A stretch of 64,000 nucleotides of DNA from ZC4RG30 sp963726085 (lineage in GTDB: Bacteria > Pseudomonadota > Gammaproteobacteria > Steroidobacterales > Steroidobacteraceae): NCBI GenBank assembly GCA_963726085.1, contig CAVSAR010000008.1:1-64000 (forward strand). Direction: 5' to 3'. A program made the translations under genes and the position numbers. Each line of letters opens with the position of its first letter. The stretch's first letter is position 1. The notes under the pieces were generated by a model. The model ran no database searches. It was not told the origin of the DNA and saw only the letters and a list, made by a program, of their open reading frames with translations. Shown in pieces: positions 9,477 to 18,377 of the stretch.

Positions 9477-10656
9477 CATTCCGGTCGCCCCAGACTTCGT
9501 TTGCGATCTCGACGACCAGCTCGAGCTTGCGGCGCTGGTCATCCCAGCTGATGGTGTTGCCCTCGGCGGAGCTGGCAAAACCGCATTGCGGCGACAATGC
9601 GAGCTGGTCCAGCGGCACATAGCGGGCTGCCTCGTCGATGCGGCGCTTAATGTCATCCTTGTTCTCGAGCACGCCCGTCTTGCTCGTGATCAGCCCCAGT
9701 ACCGCGATCTTGCCCTTCTGCAGGTACCGCAATGGCGCGAAGCTGCCGCTGCGCTCGTCGTCGTATTCAAGGAAATAGGCGTCGATATTCATCTGCGAAA
9801 GCAGCGCTTCGGCCACCGGCTCGTAGTCGCCGCTGGCGGCATGGGTGCTCTTGAAGTTTCCCCGGCACAGGTGAATGGCCAGAAGCATGTCGGCAGGCTT
9901 GCGCGCGACCACACGATTGACGAAGTCAGCGTAGCGTTGCGTCAGTTCGGTGGGATCATCGCCGCGCGCCAGCGCAGCTTCGCGCATTTTCGGATCGCAG
10001 AGGTAGGCAAGATTGGTGTCATCCAGTTGCACGTAGTCGCAGCCGGCGGCGGCCAGCGCGTGCAGCTCATCGCCGTAGGCGCGCGCGACATCGTCGTAAA
10101 ACGCGGGTTCGAGCGCAGGATAGGCCTCGCGGCTGATTCCATCGCGACCACCGCGGAAGTGCAGCATCGTTGGTGAGGGAATCGCGACCTTGACGCGGCT
10201 GCCCGCGCTGACCTGCCTCTGAAGGTAGCGATAGTTGTCAACTTCGATGTCGTGCGCATGGCGCAGCGCGCCGGTGACGCGGATCAGCGGCGGCACGAGA
10301 GCCTGGCTGCCATCTGGCTTGGTGATTGTTTTCGGTTGGGTGGTTTCAACGCCCTGCAGGTGATCCAGAAAGTCGATATGGAAGCAGCTGCGGCGGTATT
10401 CGCCGTCCGTGATGCTCTTCAGGCCGACGCTCTCCTGAAAGCGGACGATCTCCGTGATCGCACGGTCTTCGACGGCGCGCAGGGCGACGGCGTCGATCTC
10501 GCCGCGATGCCGTTGTTCACGCGCGGCCAGCAGGTAGTCCGGCCGCAGGAAGCTGCCCACGTGGTCATGGCGCGCCGGTAGCCGGGGGTGGAGGCTGACC
10601 TCAGGGTTGCGCAGGGCGGTTGCAGGCATTGGGGACACGGGGGCTACCTCATCCAT
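9421..10656 (-). CDS. MetE-like (cobalamin-independent) methionine synthase family protein
   Basis: 411 residues corresponding to the C-terminal catalytic barrel of MetE only (YxjG/core-MetE type). It starts DHVGSFLRPDYLLAAR, and has SITDGEYRRSCFHIDFLD, DYVQLDDTNLAYLCDP and the zinc-ligand motifs AIHLCRGN (His, Cys) and LSPQCGFASS (Cys). It should transfer a methyl group to homocysteine. Lacking the N-terminal folate domain, the donor may be different from that of full MetE. A divergent MetR gene and MetR-type operator support a methionine role. The last 20 residues (after EVWGD) are out of family and run into the adjoining P450 fragment, so the natural stop seems to have been replaced. Confidence 0.8.
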   Translation of the reverse strand: MDEVAPVSPMPATALRNPEVSLHPRLPARHDHVGSFLRPDYLLAAREQRHRGEIDAVALRAVEDRAITEIVRFQESVGLKSITDGEYRRSCFHIDFLDHLQGVETTQPKTITKPDGSQALVPPLIRVTGALRHAHDIEVDNYRYLQRQVSAGSRVKVAIPSPTMLHFRGGRDGISREAYPALEPAFYDDVARAYGDELHALAAAGCDYVQLDDTNLAYLCDPKMREAALARGDDPTELTQRYADFVNRVVARKPADMLLAIHLCRGNFKSTHAASGDYEPVAEALLSQMNIDAYFLEYDDERSGSFAPLRYLQKGKIAVLGLITSKTGVLENKDDIKRRIDEAARYVPLDQLALSPQCGFASSAEGNTISWDDQRRKLELVVEIANEVWGDRNATPGTRHSPGDAAAGGAS

Positions 10657-10718
10657 GAATCGGACTTCAATTTAGCGATTCCAGGCCATGAAGAGAAATG
10701 ATAATATCGCGCGTAAGC

Positions 10719-11672
10719 ATGAATAATATTCATAACAAGATACTGGAGCGATTCCACCTGGAGCTCGTGCGGGAAGTGGACCGGAAGGGTTCGGTAACCG
10801 CAGCGGCCGGTGCGCTGCACCTGACGCAGTCGGCGTTAAGTCATGCCATGCGTAAGCTCGAACGCTCGCTGGGCACGGATATCTGGCAGCGTGAGGGCCG
10901 CAACCTCGTGCTCACGCAAGCTGGCGATTCACTGCTCGAAGCCGCCGGTCACATCCTGCCGCAGCTCGAGCATGCCGAGGAAAACCTGCTGAGTTTCGCG
11001 CGCGGCGTACGTGGCACGCTCCGCATCGGCATGGAATGCCATCCCTGCCACCAGTGGCTGCTGAAGGTGGCTGCGGAATACATGCCGCGCTGGCCCGAGG
11101 TGGATGTCGACGTCAAACAAAAGTTCCGCTTTGGCGGCATCGGCGCACTTCTTGATCATGAAATTGATCTCCTGGTGACGCCAGACCCGGAGAGGCGACC
11201 GGGTCTTACGTTCGAGCCCGTCTTCGACTACGAGCAGGTGCTGGTTGTAAGCAGCGCGCACCGACTGGCGGGTGCGGTCTACGTGAAGCCGGAGCAGCTA
11301 CGTGACGAGGTACTCATCACCTATCCCGTGGACACGGACCGCCTGGATGTCTTCGCGCTATTCCTGACGCCTGCCGGAGTAGTGCCTCGCGCCCACAAGG
11401 TGCTTGAATCTACCGAGCTCATGTTGCAGATGGTCGCCGGGAATCGCGGGGTCGCGGCGCTGCCGCGCTGGCTGGTAGAAGAGCACAGGCAAAAGGTCGA
11501 GATTGTGCCCGTGCGACTTGGCCAGCGCGGCGTGCCCAAGAAGATCCACTTGGGTCTGCGCACCGCTGACGCCGCCACCGCTTATCTATCGGCGTTTGTC
11601 GAACTGGCGCGCATGAGCGGCAACTCTGGCGAGGCGGAGCCGGCCTGGTCAGGCCAGTATCGACATGTGTGA
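10719..11672 (+). CDS. metR: MetR-type LysR transcriptional regulator
   Basis: 317 residues from the ATG at 10719 (another in-frame ATG at 10698 adds seven residues). The N-terminal winged helix is LVREVDRKGSVTAAAGALHL, TQSALSHAMRKLERSLGT. The effector domain carries the MetR signature GMECHPCHQWLL and the later LDVFALFLTPAGV and MVAGNRGVAALPRWLVEE, matching E. coli MetR motifs and its length. MetR uses homocysteine as co-inducer to activate methionine genes. Here the target is the divergent MetE-like gene. A perfect MetR palindrome overlaps this gene's start, so autoregulation is likely. Confidence 0.8.
   Translation: MNNIHNKILERFHLELVREVDRKGSVTAAAGALHLTQSALSHAMRKLERSLGTDIWQREGRNLVLTQAGDSLLEAAGHILPQLEHAEENLLSFARGVRGTLRIGMECHPCHQWLLKVAAEYMPRWPEVDVDVKQKFRFGGIGALLDHEIDLLVTPDPERRPGLTFEPVFDYEQVLVVSSAHRLAGAVYVKPEQLRDEVLITYPVDTDRLDVFALFLTPAGVVPRAHKVLESTELMLQMVAGNRGVAALPRWLVEEHRQKVEIVPVRLGQRGVPKKIHLGLRTADAATAYLSAFVELARMSGNSGEAEPAWSGQYRHV
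10720..10732. promoter_or_regulatory. MetR operator TGAA-N5-TTCA
   Basis: TGAATAATATTCA is a perfect 13-base palindrome matching the MetR consensus TGAANNNNNTTCA. It lies between the divergent MetE-like and metR genes, 64 bases upstream of the MetE-like start and on top of the metR ATG at 10719. Site identity is by consensus match. Confidence 0.7.
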
Positions 11673-11824
11673 GTATAGGGCCAGGAGCCGCCCGGGATTG
11701 CTTCGCCGCGTACCGTGGCAGGCTGTCGCCAGCCAAGGGGTGCGTGTGCGCTAGGGAACAGTAGGCGGCACCAGCATCGGCGCCGGCACAATTGAATGCC
11801 GGCCGAGGCGCGTATAGTGGGTAG

Positions 11825-12433
11825 ATGAAAATCTACTATCTGCCGGGCGCCTGCAGCATGGCGACCAAGATTAGTCTCACCGAGGCTGGTCAAACTTTCG
11901 AAGCCATTGCCGTGGACCGTGCCACCAGGAAGACCGCTGACGGCAAGGATTTCAACACGATCAATCCGAAGGGTTATGTGCCGGCGTTGGTGCTCGATGA
12001 CGGCACGGTGCTGACGGAGAACGTCGCCGTGCTGGCCTTTGTGGGAAGTCTGGACAGTACACGTACCCTAGCGCCCCAACCGGGCAGTTTCGGCTACTAC
12101 CGCCTGCTCGAATGGCTGGGCTACATCAATTCCGAAGTGCACAAGAGCCTTTCTCCGCTGCTGCGTCCGGGCACCAGTGAGGAGGCGAAAACCGCCGCTC
12201 GCGCGCTAGTCATGAAACGGCTCGGATACATCGAGGAGAAATTGGGCACTCAACCCTGTCTGATGGGCGATGCCTTCACGGTTGCCGATGCCTACCTATA
12301 CGTAGTGCTGAGCTGGAGTTCGCGCACCGGTGTGGATGTCTCGACGCTGCCGCGGCTCGCCGCCTTTTACGAGCGCTGCAAGTCGCGCCCCTCCGTGCAG
12401 CAGGTTCGAAAAGCCGAAGGCTTGCCGCCCTGA
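11825..12433 (+). CDS. gstA: Beta-class glutathione S-transferase
   Basis: 202 residues, collinear with E. coli GstA. The thioredoxin-fold N-domain has the beta-class catalytic cysteine in LPGACSMATKISL (Cys10) and the cis-Pro region NPKGYVPALVLDDG. The helical domain has LEWLGYINSEVHKSLSPLLR and FTVADAYLYVVL. It conjugates glutathione to electrophiles in the cytoplasm. It is monocistronic as far as spacing shows (152 bases after metR, 194 bases before the DUF3237 gene). The reading frame is intact. Confidence 0.9.
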   Translation: MKIYYLPGACSMATKISLTEAGQTFEAIAVDRATRKTADGKDFNTINPKGYVPALVLDDGTVLTENVAVLAFVGSLDSTRTLAPQPGSFGYYRLLEWLGYINSEVHKSLSPLLRPGTSEEAKTAARALVMKRLGYIEEKLGTQPCLMGDAFTVADAYLYVVLSWSSRTGVDVSTLPRLAAFYERCKSRPSVQQVRKAEGLPP

Positions 12434-12627
12434 CGCGTCCGGTCCCCTTGTAGACGGCCATTTTGGGATGAGACTTAGGGGAAAGAAGTTTGGCTCAAAC
12501 TGCCAAAGCGCAGCCACCGACACCTGCTATGTGACAACGGTGGTGAAGAAGGGCGACATCACCCCGCCATCCTCAGGATCACCAGTTTGCTGCTCGGTAC
12601 AAGTACTGATTCACGGGGAGGGATTTC

Positions 12628-13227
12628 ATGTCGCAACTTATCTCGTCGCCACATCGCGTGCGTGCCTGCTTCATGCTGGCTGCGCTGCTGGCAACAGCCG
12701 CTGCCGACGCGCAGCAACCCGGTGCGGCGGGCGCACCCGTGCCGCTGGGTACGCCGCCGCCCGCCAATGTCGTGCCACGCGTGGAGTTTGCCTTCGAGTT
12801 CCGCGTGACGCTGGCCCCAGCCGTCGTGTTGGGCGAGACCGCTCTGGGGCGGCGCCAGTACATCCCGATTACCGGCGGCACCATCGCCGGTCCAAAGTTT
12901 GCAGGGGAAGTGATTCCCGGCGGATGGGATTACCAGCTAGGGCTGCCTGGAGGTTGCGGCACACTGACTGCGGACTATTTCGTGCGCGCTACCGACGGCA
13001 CGGTGATCCATATCCTCAACGAGGCCTTCAATTGCGGGATTGGTGGTACGGGTGGCGAGCGCAGTTTCTTTCGGCCGCGTTTCGAGGCCCCTAAGGGCCC
13101 TCATGAATGGCTTAATCGAGCCACTTTCGTGGCGACGCTGGAGTTGGAGCGGCCAGCCGCGCCGCCACCGGCGGGCCCACAGCCAGCGCTGGGTGCGATC
13201 CGCATCAAGTTCTATCAGGTCAAGTAG
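12628..13227 (+). CDS. Secreted DUF3237 protein
   Basis: 199 residues with a strong SD (ggggaggg) before the ATG. The signal peptide is RACFMLAALLATAAADAQ. The DUF3237 domain follows: VEFAFEFRVTLAPAVVLGET, GRRQYIPITGGTIAGPKFAG, EVIPGGWDYQLG, DYFVRATDGTVIHILNEAF, FEAPKGPHEWLNRATFVATL. Function is unknown; many DUF3237 genes sit in aromatic or terpenoid catabolic clusters. A second, frameshifted copy is at 61530-62023. It is convergent with the CoA-transferase remnant. Confidence 0.85.
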   Translation: MSQLISSPHRVRACFMLAALLATAAADAQQPGAAGAPVPLGTPPPANVVPRVEFAFEFRVTLAPAVVLGETALGRRQYIPITGGTIAGPKFAGEVIPGGWDYQLGLPGGCGTLTADYFVRATDGTVIHILNEAFNCGIGGTGGERSFFRPRFEAPKGPHEWLNRATFVATLELERPAAPPPAGPQPALGAIRIKFYQVK

Positions 13228-13262
13228 GGGGGTGTTTCAGGCTGCGTGGCGCTCTGCGAAGC

Positions 13263-13997
13263 TCAATTCTCGCGGTCGAGGCAGGCAAGTATTTCTTGCG
13301 TATGTTGACCCAGTCGGGGCGGGGCTTCGCTGGCTATGGGCCGGTCTTGCGCCATGCGAAATCCGGCGTTCGCGATGTCGATGTATTTGCGATTCTCAGG
13401 CAAGCCAGGAATCGTGAGCGGCAGCAGCGCCTCGCGTTCCCTTAGATGGGCAAATGAAGCTGCTTCACCCACGTCACGAACCATTCCACAGGGAATACCG
13501 GCTTTGCTCATCAGGGCTTCCCAGTCACCAGCACTTTTGCGACGCAACTCGACGCCCAGTTCTTCCTGTTTCGCGCTGCGAGTGGTCCTACGCAAGTCCG
13601 GGTAAGCAAACCGTTGGTCGGTTATCCAGTCTTCACGGCCCAGCCGTCTGGCAAGTGCTTCGAACTGCTGCTGCTGCTCCACGACGCCCAGTGAAATGAG
13701 CCTGCCACCAGCGGCAGTGAACAGCGCAAAGATGGATTGGGCGCTGTACCCGGTGTTGCCCGTTCGCTCGAGCGCCTTGCCGGTCACCAGGTAGGGCACG
13801 ACAGCCGAAGCTATGAACGCAGGACTGGCGTCCAGCATGGCCACACCGATGTAGTCCCCGCCGCCGCCGTGCTCGCGACGAAGTAGCACAGCCAGGATCG
13901 CGAACGCTGCGGTTTGACCCGAGAGCGTGTCCACTACCGGGAAGCCGACACGCCGAAGCCGCGCATTGGCGCTGGACTCGAGCCGCTGCGCTTTTGA
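13263..13997 (-). pseudogene. CaiB/BaiF family III CoA-transferase, C-terminal half
   Basis: About 240 in-frame residues from a stop at 13997 to the TGA at 13263. Homology begins at VVDTLSGQTAAFAILAVLLR and continues with YIGVAMLDA, SIFALFTAAGGRLIS, GIPCGMVRDVGEAA and PPRLGQHTQEIL, the C-terminal part of the roughly 400-residue family. The N-terminal CoA-binding part with the catalytic Asp is missing and the sequence before residue VGFP is unrelated. It is therefore a truncated remnant, though the remaining frame has not decayed, so the truncation may be recent. A GTG at the VDTL codon could still drive translation. Confidence 0.75.
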
Positions 13998-14207
13998 TTA
14001 GCTAGCTGGTTAGTGGACTTACGGGTTGCCAATGCTGGACTACAATCTGTATTGCGATCAAACGGTTATGGCGCAGTGAGGATCCCCTTGCTCTCCGCCA
14101 ATTGCGAGCACCTATGCTGCAGGCGGAATGTCGGGCCAATGCCCATAACCGCCTCGGCGGTAGCATGACCCTATGGACTTGGCCGCGAACCAGGCGCTCT
14201 GATTCCG

Positions 14208-14936
14208 CTACCTGCCGCGCACGCGATTCCACCGCCGGCGCATTTCCAGGCGAACCCGTGCTGGCGGCGAAAACAAAGACTCGATACGGGGCGTATCGTC
14301 GGCGCTGATGCGGTACAGGGGCTCCGGTTGCCAGCCGCGGTTGCAGGCACTGCCGATCCGGAATGAGTGGCGATAGTGCCGCGCGACCACTGCGCGCGCG
14401 GCAGCAGCGCACCGGCCGAACGGATACACGAAGCTGCTGACAGGGCGGCCCAGCCGTTCTTCCAAAACCCGCTTTGGGTGCACAATCTCTGTCTGCAATA
14501 GCGATTCGTCGTCGCCCAGGCGCACATGACTCCACCCGTGCGCCGCGACACTCACTGCGCCGGAGGTCGAAAGCTCTATCAGTTCCGGCCAGGTGCAGTA
14601 CGCCGGACTTCCCGCAGCGGGATCACCATCACGGCGCAGGCGCGCCAGTCGCAAATCTGGCCCTTCATTAGTGCGTTCGGGGATCAGGGCGGGCGCAACC
14701 GCCAGCATTGCGCGCAAACCGTGCCGCAGCAGCAATGGATGGACCACATGGTGGAAGTCGAAATAGGCGTCGTCGAAACTCAGGCTGACGCAGTCGCGAT
14801 CCTCGGCAAGGGGCTCGCCAGGCAGTACGCAGGGAAAATGCTGCGCCAGCCAGCGAAAGTGGGAGTCCAGGGTGTCGGCGCTATTACCGTGTCGACCGGG
14901 CTGCGCCCGGTGATACATCAAAATGAACAGTCTCAC
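14208..14936 (-). CDS. Polysaccharide deacetylase (NodB-like)
   Basis: 242 residues. The NodB fold is shown by FILMYHRAQPG near the start, SLSFDDAYFDFHHVVHPLLL (the catalytic Asp pair), VSVAAHGWSHVRLGD (the HxxxH metal site) and SFVYPFGRCAAAAR. It removes acyl groups from a polysaccharide or lipid-linked glycan, probably an LPS-related substrate given its partner. Its start overlaps the stop of the upstream glycosyltransferase by 4 bases, so the two form an operon. There is no signal peptide, so it is likely cytoplasmic or membrane-peripheral. Confidence 0.85.
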   Translation of the reverse strand: MRLFILMYHRAQPGRHGNSADTLDSHFRWLAQHFPCVLPGEPLAEDRDCVSLSFDDAYFDFHHVVHPLLLRHGLRAMLAVAPALIPERTNEGPDLRLARLRRDGDPAAGSPAYCTWPELIELSTSGAVSVAAHGWSHVRLGDDESLLQTEIVHPKRVLEERLGRPVSSFVYPFGRCAAAARAVVARHYRHSFRIGSACNRGWQPEPLYRISADDTPRIESLFSPPARVRLEMRRRWNRVRGR

Positions 14937-15778
14937 TTCTGGAGCCGCAGCCGATTCGCGTCATGCAGCTTCAGGTATTTCCAGAGGGTGATATTGGCGT
15001 GGAACACGCTCACGACGAATCCGTCGAAACCCTGAAACACTGCGCCCTTCATCACGTAATGGCGCATGAAAGCCGCTGCCGCATGTAGGCAGGCACGCAG
15101 GGGTCCACTGCGTTGTCGGCCGCACTGCATCTGTGCAAACAGCGAGGAATAGACCTGTATCTTCCTGAGCAGGTCTTCCGGGGAATCGTAGGAATAGTGC
15201 CGCACCGGATGCTGTAGGCGCACTGTACGCAATCCGTCAGGACATATGTGCTCGTGAACGACACTCTCGGAATAGGTTGTAGCACGGCGATTAAACATTC
15301 GCCGATGCCGCTCCAGGTACCAGCGCGGCGGTCGCAGCAGCCTGCCGCCGATGTAGGTGTGGAAGCCGAATGAGTAGATGGCGCGCGGATCAAGTTCGAG
15401 ATCAATGATTTCCTGGGCCAGATCGGGCGGCACAATTTCGTCGCTGTCGATCGAGAGGATCCAGTCGTGCCGTGCCAGGTTCACTGCCTGCCGACGGGCC
15501 GCGCCAAAACCAAGGAACTCGCCCTGCAGTCTGTGGACCGAACAGTTGGCGAAGCCGCGTGCGATGTCGAGGGTGTCGTCGCTGGATCCGGTATCCAGCA
15601 CTACGATCTCGTCGCACCACTGCAGCGCCTCCAGCACTGCGCCAAGGTGGCGCCTGCTGTTGCGCGTCAGTACCGTGGCACTGATGGGTCGCGTGATGCT
15701 GGCACGCGGCCGCGCCAGCACAGCAGGTTTCCACGGCACCAGTTTCGGCGCGAGCACAGGCATGAGACCAACTCCCAA
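14933..15778 (-). CDS. Family 2 glycosyltransferase (WaaE/KdtX-like)
   Basis: 281 residues. The GT-A nucleotide-sugar fold starts with ISATVLTRNSRRHLGAVLEA, then EIVVLDTGSSDDTLDIARGF, the DxD motif in WILSIDSDEIVPPDLAQEI, and RMFNRRATTYSESVVHEHI. This arrangement and size match the WaaE/KdtX beta-glucosyltransferases that extend the LPS inner core. The C-terminal amphipathic helices would hold it at the inner membrane. It is coupled to the deacetylase by an ATGA overlap. The start may be the Met at residue 6. Confidence 0.85.
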   Translation of the reverse strand: MGVGLMPVLAPKLVPWKPAVLARPRASITRPISATVLTRNSRRHLGAVLEALQWCDEIVVLDTGSSDDTLDIARGFANCSVHRLQGEFLGFGAARRQAVNLARHDWILSIDSDEIVPPDLAQEIIDLELDPRAIYSFGFHTYIGGRLLRPPRWYLERHRRMFNRRATTYSESVVHEHICPDGLRTVRLQHPVRHYSYDSPEDLLRKIQVYSSLFAQMQCGRQRSGPLRACLHAAAAFMRHYVMKGAVFQGFDGFVVSVFHANITLWKYLKLHDANRLRLQK

Positions 15779-15931
15779 CTACACGCAGACCTTTTCGGTC
15801 CAACACTTATTCTTCTCCCAGCATCTTGGTCTGGGATGTTCTGTCATCCTAGGAGGGGCCGGCGCCGACGTATGTACAGCGTCGCCTACAAAGTTTGTAG
15901 GGCGCGGTCCTATAGGGACCAGGAAGCTATG

Positions 15932-16606
15932 TCAGTTGCCGCGCTCTGGCGCGTTTCGCTCCACCCAGCGCATTGATTCGCGCGCCAGCTCCGAAGCGTT
16001 GGTGAGGCCCAGCTTCTTCTTGATTCGATCGCAATGCGCCTGCACGGTCTTCATGCTGATATCCAGGTCCGCGGCAATGCGGCGGGTTTGATGCCCGGCG
16101 CCGATCCGGTTGAATACGTCCAATTCCCGGTCGCTGAGCAGCTCGTCGGGGCTGCTCGGGTCAGTCCGCTGGTGATCGACGATGCGAGAGGCAAGGCGAG
16201 CCAGGACCTCGCGATTCGCAAAGATCTGGCCTGCCCGCACTGCGCGAATCGCCGCCACGATCTGCCCGGTCGACTCGCGTTTGGTCACGTAGCCGCGCGC
16301 GCCCGCCCGCAGCGCTCGTTCGACAATGGAGTCCTCCTCGTGCATTGAAAGGACGACGGGAAGTACGCTTGGACGATGGGCTCGAAGTTCCTTGATGATG
16401 TCCAAGCCGGAGCGCTTCGGCAGCGATAGGTCAATGATGACCACGTCGGGGTCGAGGCGCTCTATCTCCGACATCGCCCCCGCGGCACCTTCGATGTCAC
16501 CGCATACATCGAAGTCGGGCTGTTCGCGCAATAGGCTGCCCAACCATTCGCGCACCAGTGGGTGGTCGTCGATAATGAATATTCGGGTCACGCCGGGCTG
16601 ATTCAC
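15932..16606 (-). CDS. NarL/FixJ-type response regulator
   Basis: 224 residues from a GTG at 16606 that overlaps the kinase stop (GTGA); a longer ATG start at 16645 would overlap the kinase by 43 bases. The receiver domain has the phospho-acceptor in VVIIDLSLPKRSG, the acidic pocket IFIIDDHPLV and the Lys in GYVTKRES. The LuxR-type HTH is at the C-terminus (LSDRELDVFNRIGAGHQTR, ISMKTVQAHCDRIKKKLGL). It should regulate transcription when phosphorylated by the preceding kinase. Targets are unknown. Confidence 0.88.
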   Translation of the reverse strand: MNQPGVTRIFIIDDHPLVREWLGSLLREQPDFDVCGDIEGAAGAMSEIERLDPDVVIIDLSLPKRSGLDIIKELRAHRPSVLPVVLSMHEEDSIVERALRAGARGYVTKRESTGQIVAAIRAVRAGQIFANREVLARLASRIVDHQRTDPSSPDELLSDRELDVFNRIGAGHQTRRIAADLDISMKTVQAHCDRIKKKLGLTNASELARESMRWVERNAPERGN

Positions 16607-17718
16607 GCGCTTTCGGCCTCGCGCGGCAGTAAAGGCAGGCGGCAACTGATGCAGGTGCCATTACCTTCCGCTGTGCGCACAGCCAGTTCGCCGCCGACCA
16701 GTTCCGCGCGATGCATCATGATCTTCAGGCCCAGGCCTGTATCGCGGCGAAGCGTGTCGACCCCGCAGCCGTCATCGGTTACTGACAATTCCAGCCCATA
16801 GCCATCGTCCACAAGAGAGATCTCGATGCGACTGGCCGCCGCATGCCGGACCGCGTTGCGCACCGCTTCCTGGGCGATGCAAAAGATATGCGAGGCCACA
16901 GTCTGGTCTCCCACTTGCGGGTCACCCCAGATCGAGCAGTGGCAGGCCACCCTGGAGTGCTGTGTCGTATTCGTGGCAAGCGTATTCAACGCGCCGACAA
17001 GGCGCTCGGGATCGATGATCGGCAACAAGTGTCCCCGCGCGATGCTGCGGGTCTGCGCAACGGCGGATTCGAGCAGTCGCACTATTGTTTCCGCTTCTGT
17101 GGCTCCGGCATCGTGACGATTTACGAGCCGATCGTGTAGCAGCTGTGCCGCGAAGCCGGTAGCCGTTAGATGCTGGCAAAGTCCGTCATGCAGGTCCTGG
17201 CTGATCGCGTTTCGCTCCCTGATGGTTACGTCGATCAGGTCGCGTTCCAGGCGCTTGCGCCCGAGGATCTCGCGTTCCAGCGCCTCGGTGCGCAGGTGCA
17301 CGCGTTGCTCAAGTTCACGAGTCAATGTCACCAGGGCATGCAGCGTCACTGCGACAACGAGGAACATCGACAGGATGACGCATGAGTTCCACCAGACTTC
17401 CGACCAGTCGATATAGACCGCGCCAGTGGCCTTGTTGGCCAAGAACCAGGTCGCCACGCAGCCGACGGCAACGAGAAATGCCTCGGGTAGCCCAAGCCAC
17501 AGCACTGCGAGGGCCACCGGGAAAAGGTAGAACACGAGCAGTGAGACTCGCGAGCCGGTCACCAAGTCCACGTACCCCAAGGCCGCGAGCACAGCGATTA
17601 TGATTGCCCAGGAGGTCGTGCGTGCGTATGACGCGCCTGTCTGCCGCGCCAGCCACTGAGTGAAGGTGGACATCAGGCGGGCACGCCGCGGCGGTCGAAA
17701 TCGTTCGATCTCAGACAC
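16603..17718 (-). CDS. NarX-type (HPK7) membrane sensor histidine kinase
   Basis: 371 residues. Three or four hydrophobic helices occupy about residues 35-130 (WAIIIAVLAALGYVDLV, LLVFYLFPVALAVLWLGL, CVILSMFLVVAVTLHALV) with very short loops, so the signal is probably sensed in or near the membrane. A coiled coil leads to the HisKA_3 dimerisation motif ERNAISQDLHDGLCQHL with the phospho-His. The ATPase domain has QEAVRNAVRHAAAS and DDGCGVDTLRRDTGLGLKIM. It forms an operon with the LuxR-type regulator. Confidence 0.88.
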   Translation of the reverse strand: MSEIERFRPPRRARLMSTFTQWLARQTGASYARTTSWAIIIAVLAALGYVDLVTGSRVSLLVFYLFPVALAVLWLGLPEAFLVAVGCVATWFLANKATGAVYIDWSEVWWNSCVILSMFLVVAVTLHALVTLTRELEQRVHLRTEALEREILGRKRLERDLIDVTIRERNAISQDLHDGLCQHLTATGFAAQLLHDRLVNRHDAGATEAETIVRLLESAVAQTRSIARGHLLPIIDPERLVGALNTLATNTTQHSRVACHCSIWGDPQVGDQTVASHIFCIAQEAVRNAVRHAAASRIEISLVDDGYGLELSVTDDGCGVDTLRRDTGLGLKIMMHRAELVGGELAVRTAEGNGTCISCRLPLLPREAESA

Positions 17719-18377
17719 TTGGAGCCCCGTCCAGCCAGGCGCCCTTCACAGTGCGGGTCCTCACAGGTCGAACGCTCTCAGCGGCGCGACCAAGGCGCCT
17801 CCGGATGTTCGCGGCGCAACGGCTTCCAAACATGGATTTGATCATCACCCCTCTTGGACGCTAAAAAGACACCATAGCGGCACGCGAAGTTCTCCCAGTC
17901 GGCGGAGTAGCCCGAGTCGGAAAACTACACGGTGACCTGCAACTTCGTATGCCGCCTCCACGTCCAATCTCCATCCGGGCGCTAGTCTTTAATCCCCGCC
18001 GCTACTCGAAAGCGCAAGGGCGTCGCGCTGGCGACATACCCGTTACGCCCGACGATAGATGTCTGGCGTGTTTAGAAGAATGTTCTTGAGGCCGCTACAC
18101 CTGCTTGCGCAGGGAGCGGGTCGCGGAAATCCCACTGAATTAGAGCACACCCGACCGTCTCGCCCACCTCGAAACGCGCCTCTTGAGGAAGATCGGGATT
18201 TCTTCGGTTTCGGGCGCCGGGTTTCTGCCTCGGCAGCTGATTTCGTGAATGGCCACTGCCACATGAAGGAAAGGTTGCTTTGGCGGTAGGCCGCCAGCGC
18301 GTCAGGTGATTTGCGCCGGCCGTCCGGTGGCGACACGCACGCCAGTCGATGCAGGACATCGGCGCTTTCCGGCCTGG
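17719..18377. other. Intergenic region without recognisable gene
   Basis: This 659-base stretch separates the start of the kinase gene from the end of the DUF1501 gene on the same strand. Short open frames exist in several frames (for example about 18072-18359, minus, with VGETVGCALIQWDFRDP), but none has a start with SD, a recognisable domain or consistent codon bias. No terminator with a T run was seen. It could hold a decayed gene. Confidence 0.5.

Noticed and set aside
18043..18359. Short minus-strand open frames upstream of the DUF1501 gene
   Set aside because: Fragments with no start, no domain and no consistent bias; may be decayed DNA.
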